From Cristatella mucedo (taxonomy: Eukaryota; Bryozoa; Phylactolaemata; Cristatellidae), in the NCBI GenBank assembly GCA_009760855.2, contig WPIO01000006.1:2203001-2267000 (forward strand): a stretch of 64,000 bases of DNA, given 5' to 3'. Shown here piece by piece: positions 38,752-50,953 of this stretch. The notes below the pieces were generated by a model, which worked only from the letters and a program-made list of their open reading frames with translations, was not told the origin of the DNA and ran no database searches. Positions within the stretch are counted from its first letter, which is position 1. Every line of letters begins with the position of its first letter. The translations under genes and the position numbers were made by a program.

Positions 38752-38756
38752 GGCTT

Positions 38757-38870
38757 GCTATGCTACATGGTGTTATACTAGCTAGACTATATGGTGCTAT
38801 ACTAGCTATACTATGTGGTACTGTACTAGCTATACCATGTGTAGCTGCCCTAGCTATACTATATGGTGCT
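38757..38870 (+). repeat. Minisatellite, about four degenerate units of 25-30 bp
   Basis: Repeated ATGGTGCTATACTAGCTATA with variation. Confidence 0.85.
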
Positions 38871-39534
38871 CGGTCACCCGGTCGCTCGCTTCCTCAAAGG
38901 CATTGAAGTGGGCCGACAGCAAGTCGCTATTCGCGCTCTCCGAAGGCTAGCTGCAAGGCTATGAGTAAGTGATAGATTGACATGATGTGGCCAAAACGGC
39001 TCGTCTTGACGGAGCGTAGAGAGAAGCTTAGCAAGTCAGTAGCTGTTCGTATGCAAAGCTTCTCGAGTCGGCAGCGAAAATGAGAGAAAATGTTGCCCCG
39101 GGGCCACTGTGGAGCCATCGGTGTACACGGTGCGGATCCCATGGAAAATCCACGAAGCCGGACGACTGATAAGATCGGAGCGCACATCCCCACGGTAACT
39201 CCTCACTGAACTCTCGCCCTCCGTTGACGGCTTCACCTCAACGTCCACCTTCAAGTCTGCAATTAGCGATCTCATCTCACGAAGTTCACGTCCAACTCGA
39301 GGAAGACGACTACTCACCTTCTAGGCCTTAAACCAACTGCTCTCCTTCGGAGATGCATGTATTTGCTGCTGCTGCTGCCCTGCGTAAATAACTTAGTAAA
39401 TATGCCCTTGATCTCTAGTCTTATCCCTTCGTCCTTCAAAACGGTTATTGGCTGGCCATTCGCTAAAGAAGTAATTATCTTTGCCATCACATAACATCAT
39501 CGAGAAATATAGTGCTTTATTTCAGCTGCATGTA
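38871..39534. other. No recognised feature
   Basis: Unassigned sequence. Confidence 0.45.
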
Positions 39535-39592
39535 CAATACCTTGAAAAGAGTCGGTTCTCTTAAGGCACTATACAAGTGTCTTTATATTATT
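39535..39592 (+). mobile_element. LINE-A-like 3' stub
   Basis: GAGTCGGTTCTCTTAAGGCA, then CTATACAAGTGTC, and a short TTA end. Confidence 0.5.
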
Positions 39593-40429
39593 TTTCGCCG
39601 TTAAGAAGCTGTCTTGTGCAACTCTACCCGTGGCCATCCTCGCTAGGATAGGCCGTAAACACAGGCGAACGAAAGAAGCAGGCACTTTACACACTGGTGG
39701 GCATTAGATTTCCAAAGTCAACGACTGGCTCAAGAAAGAAAGAAAGAAAGAAAGAAAGTAAAAGAGCCATAAACAAAAGACAACAAAATACCAAGCTACA
39801 CGTCACGTACGCACTTCCCTGTAAGCAGCAGTCGCTGCTGATTTGCCAGCCAGCACAGGAAAATGGGAAGAGAGCCCGAAAGAATAAAAGTGCGGACGGC
39901 GAATGCACTCGACTAGCTGACAGTTGCATTTCGCTGAAAAAGGCCAACGGAGAGAAATTTGCCACAGCACGAGAGTAGCAAGCCTCGATGCTATAACAAC
40001 GGAGAAACGCCGCTCGGCGACAAAACTCGTCAAAAGCGAAAACTTGTCGGACTCAAAAACCGGACGAGGAGAGATTGATCAAGAAGCAAGCACTCCCGAA
40101 GATTAAGAAGCATTCCCGAATCCAAGCGATCATGTTGCATAAATAGTTTGCTGGGTTAAGAAGCCCAATCGACATTCGCCTTCAGCTGGAGGGGGCCTGA
40201 CTGGAGAGGTCAGCCAGTGGCCACTCTGACGAGCCTTCTCAGCTAAAGTTGGAGCTCTCCGCGATTGGCCACAACGCAGGCTCGGCTATAATAGCAAAAA
40301 AAGTGCACAGCATCCGAAGCTAAATCTCTTCCGAGAGACTTTGCGCACGTATAAAAGGAAGCATGAAAGCTGATTATGGAAAAGATGCACAATTTCAAAC
40401 TTGAATTGGCTAGCAAAGACGATTCACAT
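39593..40429. other. Unassigned, GAAA microsatellite
   Basis: (GAAA)n at 39731-39760. No gene recognised. Confidence 0.45.
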
Positions 40430-40765
40430 CGAGGGGGACGAATGCCGCGACGACAAGGCTTCTTTTAGCTTCCTTTTAAATCTAATCTGGTCCGGAGAGA
40501 TCGCGAATTGCTTTCCAAGCTTTTCGAGGATACGACTGACAATGTGGTCTCCAAAGGATAGTGGCACATCCGAACGACAGGAATCGGAGATATAAGTGCC
40601 ATAGTTGGACACCTGAGGAGGAAGTAACTCGCATGCACGTTCGTCGGAGCGAAAGATTGGGGGATTGGATTGGAAAGATTGGAGTTCTTAAAAATGAGTG
40701 ATGAGACCTTGAAGTAGACTACCCGCTTGACGGGGAGCCAATGCGGGTTGGTTAACATTTGAAGC
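40430..40765 (-). mobile_element. LINE-A-like relic
   Basis: The minus-strand frame reads LTNPHWLPVKRVVYFKVSSL, then IFKNSNLSNPIP, the RT C-terminal block. Plus-strand AATGTGGTCTCCAAAGGAT matches the other copies. Confidence 0.7.
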
Positions 40766-41356
40766 GACGTGGAAGTTGGTTACCTCGTTGCACATGGTCT
40801 GCAGGTCAACAGTCGCCATCTTCTCACTGCAACAGGCAGACGATAGCACTCCGGCTCCCGATCGGCACTTCGGTTCCTGTCCCGGCGTCTTGCTACCGTA
40901 CCTAACAATAGAGTATGTGTGCATATGTATATACCACGATGTACGTATAATCATGTACATAAAATGGTGTAATTACATAAGTAAGTATATATATATAAGT
41001 ATACATAATCCTATAGCCAACCTGCCGAACCTATACGTAGTAACAATAATTATTATCCTCCTTAATAAGGCATTCTTACAGCTCCCTCAGACAATTAAAT
41101 CTCTTTTTAGGCACTTATTCGTCCAAAAGAAACCAGTACCCTATGTCCTGCAGCTACTGAGGCTCTTGGCTGTAGTACAACCGCCCTTTGGCTATATCTG
41201 ATCAGGATTTGGCTACATGCGCTCAGGTGTGCAAACTCCTAAAATTTTAATGTGGCAGCAGCAGCAAACCGGCTCCTGATGTTGCTGCTGCTGCTCCAGC
41301 TTCCAATGATTAGACCCAATCCTCAACGCTGGTTCAGTCAGTACAACTCCAGTGAA
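40766..41356. other. Mostly unassigned; possible LINE-A stub at 41040-41130
   Basis: Near 41040-41130 a minus-strand LINE-A-like tail may be present (CTCAGACAATTAAATCTCTT). Nothing else recognised. Confidence 0.4.
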
Positions 41357-42185
41357 GTAATAATAATAATAATTCATTTGATAAAGCGCCCTCAGAGAGA
41401 TCAATCGCTTTCTAGGCGCTCAACATTTACTGCAAAGTCAGCACGATCGAGCGGTGAATGGTAGCATGCTCAATAAAATACAAGAATAGCATGGTTAGGG
41501 GTGACATGCACAGGGTCAGCATTCAAGTGTGGTTAGTGGCTTAGTGGCAGCATGCACAGTGTCAGCACGCATAAGCACATACAGGTCGAATCACAGGGAC
41601 CCACTAAATGCTGTCATATATAGGCGCGTTTTTAGTTCCTTTATAAATGTAGTCAAGTCAGGAGATGTCATGACGCAAGTCGGGACTGAGTTCCAGGCTT
41701 TGGGAGCATATGAACTAAAGGCACGGTCTCCAAAGAATTAGAGGTTTGTACAAGGTATTGTAAACAGCTCGATTGCGAAAAGCGGGTGTACGATGCTTAA
41801 CCTGGTGGGGGAGTAGATCTGATAGGTAGGCTGGAGCCAAAGAATGAATGGACCTAGAAGTGAGTGACAAAACCTTAAAGTCAATGCATTGCTTGACTGG
41901 GAGCCAGTGCAGGTCGGCGAGAAGTGGTCTGATTTGGCAGCTGCAACGGTCACGGCAGACAAACCTAGCTGCCGAGTTTTGCACCAGCTGCAAGTGCCTG
42001 CTTGCACACGCCGGTAGACCAGCAAGTAGTGAGTTACAGAAGTCAAGACGGGATGTCACAAATGCATGGACCAATTTAGATGTGGTATCCCTGCCTAAAC
42101 AAACCCATATTTCAGCCATACTCTGTAGCTGGAAGTAGGCAGTCTTGACTGTGGAGCTGATACGGTCGTCTAATGAAATTATACC
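41357..42185 (-). mobile_element. LINE-A copy E: RT C-terminus to 3' end
   Basis: The minus-strand frame reads LVHAFVTSRLDFCNSLLAGL, QLVQNSAARFVCRDRCSC, HWLPVKQCIDFKVLSLT, then the usual 3' end and ATT tail at 41357. The RT frame is fairly intact to about 41780, then shifts. Confidence 0.87.
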
Positions 42186-42297
42186 ACTATATCAAAACAA
42201 TTTGTCATTACATTATTACATTTCCTTCAATATTAAGAGGGCTTACTTTCAGTCAGTTAGGACATAGTGCCAGATATCAGGGCCTTCTTAGATAAGA
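42186..42297. other. AT-rich spacer
   Basis: Nothing recognised. Confidence 0.4.
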
Positions 42298-42720
42298 GTA
42301 CGACTGCCAAAGTAGCTCATACGTTTGTGACATCGCATCTACATAATTGCAATTCCGTGTGGTGAGAATTACCGGCCTGTGCCCTTAATCGCTGCAACTG
42401 GTGCACAACTAAGCTGGTCGTTTGATCTGCCGTCTACGGCGTAGCTGCCACATTACCCCATTTCTGTCTGAGCTTCACTGGTACCCTATCATGCATCGAA
42501 TCGATTTCACGATCCTCAGTCTGGCTTACAGGTCACTTCACACGCGTACGCCAGCCCATCTGTCCGACCTCCTCACTCTTCTAGTCACGTGCTCTAGCAT
42601 CCCATCGCTCATCTGGTCAGTCGCACTAAACTGAAATCTTCTGGCCTTCGATCGAACCTTCAGCTCGCATGAATCGGCAGTCTGGATTTCGCTTCCGGCT
42701 ACAGTCATAACCTAAAAATA
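42298..42720 (+). mobile_element. LINE-A-like relic, diverged
   Basis: The translation near 42430-42570 reads RRSCHITPFLSELHWYPIMH, then RIDFTILSLAYRSLH, then TPAHLSDLL: the RT C-terminal block with several substitutions. Confidence 0.7.
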
Positions 42721-42862
42721 CCGCCCACCATCCAAATCTCAGCTAACCTCGTCCAAACCTCGTCTAACCTCATCCGGTCAGCTTTTCCTTCTCACAAGTG
42801 AACTTATCTTTTATTGTTCAGGTGTGCATTGCATGCATAAATCTGCACGATTCAAAGCAAGC

Positions 42863-42940
42863 TAGTGGCCAGAGGTTTTACTAACTGGTGGCCATGAGTG
42901 TCTGTATGTTAGCATTAGCATGCTGGTCTAGCCATGATAG
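42863..42940 (+). repeat. Dispersed repeat, copy 2 (partner at 297-375)
   Basis: TGGCCAGAGGTTTTACTAAC, then GTGGCCATGAGTGTC. Confidence 0.6.
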
Positions 42941-42957
42941 TTTTTTGCTTTTGCATG

Positions 42958-43117
42958 CCGGGTCTACGCCCAGGAGGCAAGGTGCTCGCTCTTCGCGAAC
43001 CGGGTCACTGGCTTGACTCCTGCAGTGGATGATCCTTTATTGTCCACTGCAAGCGGTGATGATGGCCATTAAGGCTCTTCTGCCGCAATATAAATGAGGC
43101 TGTTAAATTAGCAAACC
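42958..43117 (+). mobile_element. SINE-1 copy
   Basis: AAGGTGCTCGCTCTTCGCGA, a B-box-like GGCTTGACTCC, CAAGCGGTGATGATGGCCAT, and an end at GAGGCTGTTAAATTAGCAAA. Confidence 0.75.
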
Positions 43118-43694
43118 TTCACGTCACTAACCAGTGGATACTGATTCTTTTCCAGCCAGTAATAAGGTGCCTGGAGGATAGAGTTTAGGTTCATTTAGAA
43201 CAATATAAGTCAATTATGGTGATAATAAGGATAAAGACGACGACGATGATGATGATGATGATGAGTTTTAATATTATCATTATGGTTCGGCAAGATGTGT
43301 CTGACGAGCACAATTCCTTGCACACGGGACCGGAAGTCAGTTATCCAGAGATGGCCGGTAGCTTGTGCAGCATGCAAGCAGCTGGGGAGCAGAACCGACC
43401 AAGCCTCAGAGAATCATTGAGAATCTATCGTCCAAGAATCATCGAAGATCGATCCTTCAAGGGTCATTGAGGATCGATCCTCCGATGGTCACAGAAGGAA
43501 CAATCACTGCATTGACTCGTGCCCGTTTAACTGATTAAGCGGCCATGCCAGATAGAATACCAAAAATATGGCCGATACATAAGAGAGTACGAGCATACTA
43601 TGAACCTTGTCATCCAAAAACAAAGACAAATTAGTAGTTCCTGACAGCGCCTAGCATCAAGCCTAGGATTTCTCGTGCATACATCATATATATA
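43118..43694. other. Unassigned, short GAT repeat
   Basis: (GAT)n at 43229-43264; degenerate repeats of a GATCGATCCT type at 43445-43485. Confidence 0.5.
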
Positions 43695-43695
43695 T

Positions 43696-43764
<69 letters not shown>

Positions 43765-43845
43765 TGTCTGTCTGTCTGTCTGTCTGTGTCTGTGTGTGTC
43801 TGTGTGTGTGTCTGTGTGTGTGTGGGTATGTATGTATGTACATCA
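43695..43845 (+). repeat. (TG)n with TCTG and TATG variants
   Basis: About 75 bp of TG, then TGTC and TGTGTC variants. Confidence 0.97.
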
Positions 43846-45253
43846 TGTCATCACATGCCCACAGTCCGTGCTTTGGAGCATCGCTCTTCAGAAAGATCTT
43901 GGCCGGATTTGGCTGGCCTTTGTTGTAATGTTCGAAGTCACCTCGACGCCACTCCGATGCTCGTGCGACCGTCCAACAGAGCTCAGCAGGTCGCCTTCGT
44001 CCTTGAGGGAGAACTTCGGAGTGCGTTTGGCAAGGATAGCGCTGTTGCTGCTGCTGTCGGGTGCTGCAACTACTTCCAAGGTAGCAGTAAGCAACCGGCT
44101 GGCTGCCGGTCGCTTCCCAAACAGTCCAGAGTGCACTTTAGCCTGCCGGCTCTATTGTTGCAACGCTATTTTTGGCTCTCGACTTAAACGTCCAAGACAT
44201 CGATATCCTTCGTGGTAAACTTGGTTGACAGCAACAGACGTGGCTGCTGTGGCTTCAGTAGCAGCAGCAGCATCAGTGACCAAGGAGCAGCTGTGGCCGG
44301 CGGCAGCAGCCCGACAACCATTCTCACCGGCCAGCAGCAGCAGCAGCAGAAGCCGGGCTCTATTTCACCGTTGAAATGAGAGCAGTTGGCCGCGGCCGTC
44401 ACAGGACGAGCCAGCAGAAGGCGTGTCGCGACGGTGGTGACTTGGAGCGGAAGTGCTCGCAGCAGCAGCAGCGAGCCGGGGCGGTCGACGGTGCGGAGCC
44501 GTTCGCGGCAACGCAGCTGTTGACTCCGGTGACGCAGGCGCCGAGCGAGCCTGGGGGCGCGAGCAGCATGGCCGTTCGAGTCAAAGAGTCCGGAGCAGCG
44601 CCCTTGGCTGGCGACTTGCTCACTCGAACTTCGGCGCACTTCGGTGCACTTCGGTGCACTTCGAGCCCGGTGGCTGAGCAGGCTTTTCTGGTTTGCGTCA
44701 GCACGTATCGATGGCCCGGTGCGCTGCGTCTATTTTTCGATGGGCATTAGCTGAGAGCAGGAGGGCATGTGTTGCAGAGAAGCTGAGAAGCCGACAGATG
44801 CAGCTCTATTCTTGTGCCAGGCTATTCCGAAGGCAGGGGATTGAGAGGCGGCAGCCATTTATACATATAAGTACACAGAGAAGAAGGCAAACACGGATCG
44901 GCAGATAAGACCATCGATTAAAAAGCAAAACAGCAGGCCCATCCCATCCGGACGGACAAACTGACTGCCGTTATGCTTTGCCAGCACGCTTAACACAGTT
45001 CAGTTGTTGCTAAACTTACCTAGCATGCACGTCCACTCCGGGCTTGAGCGCTGCCTGGCATTGCGTCGGATGAAGGGGGGCTACAGTTATCGAGTGCCAG
45101 GACGGGTGTGCCTGCTGTCTTTGTTGGGAAGGTTCGAGCAGCAGCAGCAAAGGCAGGATCACAGCCAATCACTGCTGATGGCTTGGCTGAACACTTGCAC
45201 ATAGACATGAAGGGTAGCCCTGCAACACGTAAAAACTCCCAATAATCAGCTTC
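43846..45253. other. Unassigned, CAG-rich
   Basis: AGC/CAG repeats at 44264-44352, 44459-44472 and 45138-45151, and a CACTTCGGTG 12-bp tandem repeat at 44630-44665. Open frames exist on both strands but none is recognised. Confidence 0.45.
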
Positions 45254-45596
45254 TGCTCTCTCTCTCCCTCTCTCTCCCCTCTCTCTCTCTCTCTCTCTCT
45301 CTCGCTCTCTCTCTCTCTATTTCTCTATGTCTCAGTCCCTCTTTGTCTGTCCGTCTGTCTCTCTCTCTCTCTCTGTTTCTCCGTGTCTCTGTCTCTCTCT
45401 GTCTGTCTGCGTGTCTCTGTCTCTCACTGTTTCTTGCTGTTTCTCGCTGTCTCTCGCTGTCTCTCGCTGTCTCTCGCTGTCTCTGTGTCTCTGTCTCTCT
45501 CTGTCTCCCTGTCTCCCTGTCTCCCTGTCTCCCTGTCTCCCTGTCTCCCTGTCTCCCTGTCTCCCTGTCTCCCTGTCTCCCTGTCTCCCTCTCTCA
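45254..45596 (+). repeat. TC array ending in about eleven TGTCTCCC units
   Basis: TC runs, then TCGCTGTC variants, then a homogeneous 8-bp block at about 45503-45590. Confidence 0.95.
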
Positions 45597-45819
45597 CACC
45601 ATCCGACTTCCGAGGCATCCGTCATTGGTACGTGACAGCTTTGACAAGTTCTTGGTCTAAACGAAAAATTTCTTTTCACATAATTTGACTTTCCGAAACT
45701 AGAACTGTGGCAGCTGTAATTGTTCCGAAACATGAAAAGCATTAAAAGAAAATCACGGTTCAGACAGACGAAATCATATTTCTGTTAAAGGGCGGTGGAA
45801 AACGCACCCAGTCGAGCGG
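45597..45819. other. No recognised feature
   Basis: Unassigned sequence. Confidence 0.4.
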
Positions 45820-46143
45820 TGTGCGGCTGGTTCCGGCCTGGAAGTGTGTGAAGTCCCGAAGTTGGAGAAAGTCTGCATCAAAGAACTTGAAGAGGCTGAG
45901 CGTCAGAGGCATCATTTGGGATCGCCTAATCGTGTGCCAACTTGTATTTACTGTGGGGGACTTTCGAAGAAACGGCCAGCTACCATTTTTCTGCAGCCTG
46001 AAACACCTGGTAACACAACCACGCTGTCATACCTGCCACCCAAGTGCCTAGCGCAGAAAAACGTTCACGCCAGGGACAACGGCCTCGGCGATCGAACCCT
46101 TTTTTCCATATGCAAGCGTGCATCAGTAGACTGCATTCATTAA
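45820..46143 (+). other. Candidate coding remnant, unidentified
   Basis: A frame with ordinary amino-acid composition (KELEEAERQRHHLGSPNRVP, then TCIYCGG, then VHARDNGLGDRTLFSICKRA) ending at the stop after CIH. A CxxC pair is present. It could be an exon or a decayed transposon ORF; no family recognised. Confidence 0.25.
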
Positions 46144-47377
46144 ATTGAGCTAGAGGTAGCCGACAGGACGAGCGGTAGAAGAGACGAGGCAGCTCAGAGG
46201 CAGAGAGGAGCGGAGAGGGGGAGATAATGGGAGAATGGAGCAACCACGATAGGAATGCATCAGCAATGGCTGCTATGTTTTCGGTCTCTGCCGAGCCTCG
46301 GCATGCCGCCCATGATGATGGAGCCCAGTCCAGGAATGCTAGGTGTGTTATGCTGATGTGCCTGCCATTCTGGCGTGGGCTGCTTTAACTCGGAGCCAAG
46401 GCGAGGCGCAGGCAGATCAATAGGCCATTCATTTACCGACCGCCGAGCGATTGATGGAGCTTTACCAAGGCTGGTACCCAGAATGCTTGTGCCCAGCAGC
46501 AGACAGATAGCTGACACTGCCTGTGCTCTCGCGAGGCCGCGGTGTCACGGCGCACGGTCGATACCTCTGAAAACCCTATGCAGCAGTCCGTGCTGCCCGC
46601 TGAAGGCCGACAGGGCTCGCGAAGCCAATGGGCCAGGCCTCAGAGCGGCTCGTCACGCTGTCCACAGTCCACGCAACCTCTAGTCGATTTCTCTCCCGTT
46701 TGCCAATTCGGAAGCAAGTGTCCCGTATTAAGATCGCTTGGGTCAGCAAGCACGCTGCGACTCCTTGCAGAAAGCTCGTGCCTGGCTTTCTCCAAGAGGC
46801 TTGGTTTCCCAAATACGAGCAGTATCTTATCTCGCCACCGTTCCTCAGCTGCTGCACGGTGACTGTCAGCGACAGGCCGAGGACTGATGACGATGGCTTA
46901 CGGTAGTGGCCTTATCGTCTTTTATTGTCCAAGCCACATTCGCCCGTAGGCGCCCCCCTGGCCTGCGGGTGCTGGCGATCCTTAGACCCTGGGTAGAAGA
47001 GCGTGACGGCACTTGCTTCATGGAGCCGGCGAACGGATTTGCTGAACGACTCAACTAGACCAACACGAGCTTGATGAGGCGATGCAGCGATGCAGCCAAA
47101 GGATCGCGGAAAGACCTCGAGATTAGCGCTTGCCAACGAGTTCAAAGTGTTAATAATAATAGGATGCCTTCGGACTGTCAGTGCAATTATGCTGGACAAG
47201 ATCGAACTAGGCCTGGTGACTCACACATGCGCACTGTCTCTCATTCAACGAAAGATGTGTGGCATTAGTGAAAATGCTTGATCCGCTAGCAGCCGGTAAA
47301 AAGCCTGCACTCTTAAGGTCAAGGCCAGTCTCGCATCAGACGACAAAACATGATATCACTTGTACTACAATTGCGAT
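46144..47377. other. No recognised feature
   Basis: Unassigned sequence. Confidence 0.45.
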
Positions 47378-47379
47378 AG

Positions 47380-47410
<31 letters not shown>

Positions 47411-47437
47411 TGTGTGTGTGTGCATGTGTGTGTGTGC

Positions 47438-47468
<31 letters not shown>

Positions 47469-47516
47469 TGTGTGTGTGTGCGTGTGTGTCTGTGCATGTG
47501 TGTGTGTGTGTGTGCG
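47378..47516 (+). repeat. (TG)n with regular GCATG interruptions
   Basis: TG blocks broken by CATG at about 14-bp spacing. Confidence 0.95.
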
Positions 47517-47526
47517 AGCGCGAACG

Positions 47527-47832
47527 CAGTGGCGGAGCCTGGATTTTCTTCGAGGAGGCTTTGAGTTCTACTAAGTTTTTATGTATGGGGATAAGAACCA
47601 CAAGATTTTCACGTAGGCAGGGCTAGACCCGAAATTAATGAAATTCTTTAGCGAAAATTGCAGTGTTTGTTCAACACGAACTCGGCGATTGCTTGCTCAT
47701 CGAGTAGAATTAAGATATTATTTCGCCACTGTTGACGGTGAGGGGCGTAGGAATAGCGGGCGGCCCAGGTCACTGCCCCCCTGCAGGGGTAGGGGGCAGA
47801 TACCACCTGCCCCTCTAGCTCCGCCACAGTCA
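47527..47832. mobile_element. About 305-bp element with short CAGTGGCGGAGC terminal inverted repeats
   Basis: The left end CAGTGGCGGAGC matches the reverse complement of the right end GCTCCGCCACAG with one change. The CAGTGG start is typical of hAT-type non-autonomous elements, but no 8-bp duplication is visible. The internal segment AGGGGCGTAGGAATAGCGGG resembles the repeat at 55111-55912. Confidence 0.5.
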
Positions 47833-48429
47833 GTGTGCCTCAAAAGTATTGTACTTTCGAGAGTTATGCCTCGCTCATGCTTTACACCTTTACCGAACAC
47901 GGATCTGGCGATCGACTGCGAATCATATGCGACTCGGCCGTCGAAGATGTCATAGCATGAAGACACAAAACAGAGATATCTAACCGATAGCACTCTTATT
48001 CCCGACGACCGTCTGCATCTCGATACGAAATCCATTCGTTTAGCGGGATGCCAGTTAAATGCGACCATAATTAAATTACTGACGAATCATTGTATTGCAC
48101 CCTAGGGATGCAAGCTAAATTTTAGGACACACAAGCGCGCTAGACGATTTGCATGGACGGGGCGAGTGATCTGAGGAGTATGATCATTTCAGAGTTATTT
48201 GCCTTTCTGCTAAGTTGTAGCACTTTTCGACCCTATCGATATGTCACTCCAACTCCAGCAGACAGATCGAAACATAATTTGGGATACAATGCAAAAGACA
48301 ATTTTGAAATGCACAAGTCCGGAGTAACCGGGATGCTTGCATTGGACAACACTCGGTGTCCGGCTGGCTGCGATTTTCTGGTAGACGCTGCAACAGTGTC
48401 TGTCTAGGCCGATCACCCGAGATAGTCGG
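47833..48429. other. No recognised feature
   Basis: Unassigned sequence. Confidence 0.45.
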
Positions 48430-48900
48430 TTGAGCAAAGACGCCGACCGGGCTCACACTGGCTGCCTCTGTCGTATATCTCAGTCTTCTGTCGCATATGC
48501 GCGCAAGAAGACGAGTCGCTCTACCGCTGCCGGTGCACTCTTTTCTTCCAGCGCTACGTCAGCGCTACGTCAGCGCTACTTCAGCGCAACTTCTGCGCTA
48601 CGTCGCGGACCTTCGGCTCTTTCTAGCTACCGAAAGCTGAATGAAGCAATTGACGAATCGGCGACCAGTTATCGTACGCCCACCACTAAGCCAGATACGC
48701 TGCATTTAGCGAGGCTTGGACAGCTTGAAACGGATATAAAAAAAAGTATTACTGCCATGGAAAATGAGTATTAAGCATAGATTAAAATTGCAAGTTAGTC
48801 GCAGACGAATCGCGAACTCACTGCTGCCCTGCAGAAACTAGGCAACGTATAGCAGCACTCGTAACCGACAGGTAACTCAGGAGGCAACGACTGATGAGTG
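48430..48900 (+). pseudogene. Possible decayed ORF of a transposon or gene
   Basis: The frame to 48774 ends LHLARLGQLETDIKKSITAM. After two stops the same frame continues with SQTNRELTAALQKLGN, which looks helical and once coding. A 12-bp CAGCGCTACGT tandem repeat lies at 48549-48607. Family not recognised. Confidence 0.3.
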
Positions 48901-50236
48901 CAGACATTGACGATCGTGCCGTTCGAATGCGCGTTCGACGGCTTCGCGTTGCTACACTAGGATGCCGCTTTCGGATAAAACCGCGTCATAACAGAAAATA
49001 CAATGACGGGACGGGCTGCCTGGCCGAATCGTCCGACGATCTGACTCGTGCGATTAAGTACGCCGCTGAACGATTGGTGCGGCTACTCTGACGAGCTCTT
49101 TTGTTGCCGGCTTCAGCTCCCGTCGATACTGAAAAGCCTAGTAACTCGAGAAAGAGAGGGCCAGGCTTGCTCGTTAGAGCCGCCCGCCCGCCCGCCCGCC
49201 CGCCCGCCCGCCTGCCGTTCGATTCGACGGCCTTGACACGGCCTCTGCTGATGCGCTCTTCTCCGGAGACGCTCTCGCGGCTTTGTCGCTCGCTAAGAGG
49301 CCATCGAGCCATCGAGACCAGAGCTTCGACCTGCAAAGACGGCGAAAGCCTCCGCTTGCGCAGCGAGTAGCGCACTTCCGTAAAGCATCGGACCTCCTCC
49401 TCCTCCTCCTCCTCCAACTGCCGCTCACCCGCAGGTCGGAAACACGCGCCGGCGGTAGCACGTGCTGGGCCTGTGGCTCCTTCTTGTACCCTGCTGTTTG
49501 CCCATTGCGTGCGCGGCGGCTGTTTAGAGGAGCAAGGCAAACAATCTCGAGATATCGACGCAGCTGCTGAGTAGGCTCGGCGAAGGTTCGAAGGGCTCAC
49601 GATGACGCGACGCGTGTCCCGAAGTAGAACATTGCGGCTAAGATCGGGTATCGGCTTCCATGACAGCACCCTGACGAATCTGCCGCGCGCGACAGAGTTG
49701 GAGGAACGGGGGTCGGTCGGTCGATCGATTTGGCCATTCCCCATCAGGAATTCCAGCAGACCCTAGCGCCGTCGACCGGGCAGCTATCCCGAAAGCAGGT
49801 AAATTGCGACCGTCAGCACGGCGGCGCAATTAGTCAATCCCGTAAAGACGACTATTCGCCGATGACGGAGGGCTTCAGAATGCCGTAGCTAGAGCCAGGA
49901 CGCGCCTCGCAATCCTGCAGGTGGCGCCACTGACCGGACGCTCGTTTCCGGTTTGTATCCGCCCTTGCGACGGGGCAATTGGGACGAGATAAAGTGTCGA
50001 GTGCGCTCGTCTCTGCACTTGGGTGCACAGCCGAACTTGCAGCTGACTTTTTTGCAACGGCTACTGGCTAGAATGGCCCCAAGCTGTCGCACTACGACAA
50101 GGACAAGTCCGCTGCGCCGCTCCGTCACTTGCAAGAACTTCCGAACACAGATTAGACAGGCTCGCAGGGCAACTCTCATCCGAGCATCGCTTGCTGGTCG
50201 TGCTGGGCTCGCGTGCCCGGACACCCCCGCTCATGT
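48901..50236. other. GC-rich, CCCG repeat, no gene recognised
   Basis: (CCCG)n at 49182-49214 and (CTC)n at 49389-49413. A 252-codon minus-strand open frame (49744-48986) crosses both repeats and has no recognisable domain, so it is treated as chance. Confidence 0.4.
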
Positions 50237-50347
<111 letters not shown>

Positions 50348-50477
50348 CACACGCGCACACACGCAGAGCTAGGGCGCTTACTTCCAGATATTCCTCGCCG
50401 CGACCCGGACCGGGCCAGGCTGTCGCGGCTTCGCGTGAAACCGGCCAAGGTAACTAGCGAATCGTCAACAACTGACT

Positions 50478-50483
50478 TTTAAT
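50478..50483 (-). other. Possible poly(A) signal of the insulin gene (ATTAAA)
   Basis: ATTAAA on the gene strand, about 470 bp below the stop codon; no AATAAA was seen nearer on that strand. The implied 3' UTR (50953 to about 50460) holds nothing else recognised. Confidence 0.3.
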
Positions 50484-50953
50484 AAAAAAGAATAAATACT
50501 AACGATAAGTACTAAATCCTGACGGTTGTCCGCAGGCGGCGTTACGATACGAAAAGAAAAAAAACAAGAATACTTGTGCGCGCAACGCCGCAAGTGTCCA
50601 GAAACAACAGCAGCCGTTCAACAGCAAACGGAGACGGAGGCGGTGCGTGCACAGTGACTAGAATGACCGTGCGCTGCTTCCCAGCGCTCGTTGCTCAACA
50701 ACGACGTCTCTAATGACGAAAGCGACGACAACGACGCGCGTCGTCACCCGGTAGCAGTGAGCTCGGCAGCAGCACAACGCTGGTGTCGTTGTGGCGGCGG
50801 CGGCGTCACCTGTCGCCCAGCGGTGCGTCTCTCTCTCTCTCTCTCTCCATGGTCCGTCTCTCTTCGAGAGCCTCGGGGGATCGGCGGCTCGCGGCGAACC
50901 CGTGGCCGGTGCGGCAATCTCTTCGCTTTCTCCTCCTCTTCCGTTTTTCTTTT

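Noticed and set aside
43695-43845. Regular repeats as a possible CRISPR array
   Set aside because: Simple TG repeats without unique spacers, in animal DNA.
44184-44750. Overlapping open frames in the CAG-rich stretch
   Set aside because: Open on both strands through CAG repeats, with no domain, splice context or signal peptide.
48986-49744. A 252-codon minus-strand frame
   Set aside because: It crosses CCCG and CTC repeats, has biased composition and no recognisable domain.
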